Positions 5,834 through 6,699 of a DNA stretch of 6,699 nt are shown piece after piece (the stretch's first letter is position 1; every line of letters begins with the position of its first letter). The stretch spans positions 1-6,699 of the forward strand of contig CABUAS010000088.1 of NCBI GenBank assembly GCA_902489595.1, given 5' to 3'. The position numbers and the translations under genes are program-made. The DNA comes from an uncultured Oscillospiraceae bacterium. Lineage in GTDB: Bacteria; Bacillota; Clostridia; Oscillospirales; Acutalibacteraceae. The notes beneath the pieces were generated by a model. It did not search any database, was not told the origin of the DNA, and worked only from the letters and a program-made list of their open reading frames with translations.

Positions 5834-6699
5834 ACATTCCCGGTATCAAAAGCACTTGTGATGAATCAAGTATATCGCTGTTAAGTTCATTTTCTTTTTT
5901 AATCAAATCTGCTGAAGTTCTGAATTTTTTTGCGATATCCCACAGTTTTTCATTTCTTGCTGCAAAGTAAACTACCAAAGTCGGCGAATCTGCATCATAT
6001 TTACCGTCAACATTAATTGATGACAGAATATCAAACGTTTTTTCTTCAAAACTTACAGCAAAATACTCAATACTGTATCTTATATTTATTGAATTTGAAG
6101 ATTTTATTACATAATCAAAATTTTTTACATAACATTTGCAGGCTTTGAAACTTGAAATTTCAAACTGTTTTCGCTGCGTTAAATAAACTACCTGAGAATT
6201 ATCATTAATAACAAAAGCACCAAGTTCAATTTCATTTTCACCTGTTACCTGAATATTAAGGTCAAGCACTTCTGTGATATTTATATTGTCAAATTCAAAG
6301 AGCATTGAATCTGATATGACATCATTAGTAAATCTGCCGTCTGAATTAAACTGAAATTTATTATATGTATTTGTTGTTTTAAGTTCAGGCGAATAAGAAT
6401 CAGTTGAAATTTCAATTTCGGATTTTCTGTAAACAGAACTGCTTATATTAATATCACCCACAATATCAATAACACGAAGTTCATTGTTTACATCAGCTTT
6501 GGGTTTAACAAAAAGATTACCTATTTCAGCATTTACAATCGGCATATCACCGTCATCAATGCCCGAAACATCAATAATCTTGCTTACAGAGATATTTTTT
6601 TCACATTTTCTTATAATTTCATTTTCTGTGTCGGCTGTATATAGCATCGAAAATGAAACGGCAAGTTTTACAAGCATTTTATCTTTAATTATCTTAGTT
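5832..6699 (-). CDS. sipL: SipL-like DUF3794 and LysM domain protein, SpoIVA partner (5' end cut by window edge)
   Basis: The 288 codons in the window are the C-terminal part of a larger protein. The reading frame stays open to the last base, and residues before the first ATG (6677), read as TKIIKDK, continue the domain smoothly, so that ATG is internal and the true start lies upstream. The visible part begins within one DUF3794 (SpoVID/SipL-type) repeat, with phrases such as VKLAVSFSMLYTAD. A further DUF3794-like segment spans roughly 6360-6040, and a single LysM domain ends the protein (about 5978-5835, with EKLWDIAKKFRTSADLI and VLLIPGM). This architecture matches SipL of Clostridioides difficile, a protein of about 500 residues whose LysM domain binds SpoIVA and is needed for coat localisation. 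That match, plus the position 12 bp upstream of spoIVA, makes the role confident; the symbol is an inference, because several DUF3794-LysM paralogues exist. Around 200 N-terminal residues are probably missing. No promoter is visible. Confidence 0.85.
   Translation of the reverse strand, partial: TKIIKDKMLVKLAVSFSMLYTADTENEIIRKCEKNISVSKIIDVSGIDDGDMPIVNAEIGNLFVKPKADVNNELRVIDIVGDINISSSVYRKSEIEISTDSYSPELKTTNTYNKFQFNSDGRFTNDVISDSMLFEFDNINITEVLDLNIQVTGENEIELGAFVINDNSQVVYLTQRKQFEISSFKACKCYVKNFDYVIKSSNSINIRYSIEYFAVSFEEKTFDILSSINVDGKYDADSPTLVVYFAARNEKLWDIAKKFRTSADLIKKENELNSDILDSSQVLLIPGM

Noticed and set aside
6677..6677. ATG as the true start of the SipL-like gene
   Set aside because: The frame stays open upstream to the window edge, the upstream residues continue the DUF3794 domain, and the ATG has no proper ribosome site.
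1..6699. A defence system, CRISPR array, mobile element or prophage module
   Set aside because: No direct repeat series, transposase, integrase or phage-like protein was seen; every gene but the zinc-ribbon/DUF1294 pair has a recognisable envelope, tRNA or sporulation role.

Overview
The window is a compact, AT-rich stretch typical of a low-GC Gram-positive bacterium. It encodes the spore coat base protein SpoIVA and its SipL-type partner, so the source is very probably an endospore-forming member of the Clostridia (Oscillospiraceae/Ruminococcaceae-like). The lineage is an inference from protein character and base composition; no rRNA gene is present. Seven protein genes fill nearly all of the sequence. 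The two outermost genes are cut by the window edges. No tRNA, rRNA, CRISPR array, insertion sequence or prophage gene was seen, and no stretch over 300 bases lacks a gene.

Left block: a D-alanyl-D-alanine carboxypeptidase of the DacF/PBP5 type (minus strand, 3' end outside the window) lies back to back with mtaB, a tRNA methylthiotransferase (plus strand), across an 88-bp gap that holds a good sigma-A promoter for mtaB. Downstream, mtaB converges on a lipoprotein of the glycosyl-hydrolase-like GHL10 (formerly DUF187) family. The two coding sequences overlap by 17 bp at their 3' ends.

Middle block: diverging from the GHL10 gene is a two-gene plus-strand operon. It comprises a 99-residue four-cysteine zinc-ribbon protein and an 89-residue DUF1294 membrane protein, with an 8-bp overlap between the genes. 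It ends in a strong rho-independent terminator. The function of this pair is unknown and it is the best candidate for something undescribed.

Right block: on the minus strand, a DUF3794 plus LysM protein (SipL-like, 5' end outside the window) is followed 12 bp later by spoIVA. Their products are expected to work together on the forespore surface: SpoIVA polymerises as an ATP-dependent shell and the SipL LysM domain contacts it. DacF and the GHL10 lipoprotein are both plausible peptidoglycan-remodelling enzymes, so the window as a whole leans toward cell envelope and sporulation, with mtaB as a housekeeping tRNA gene.
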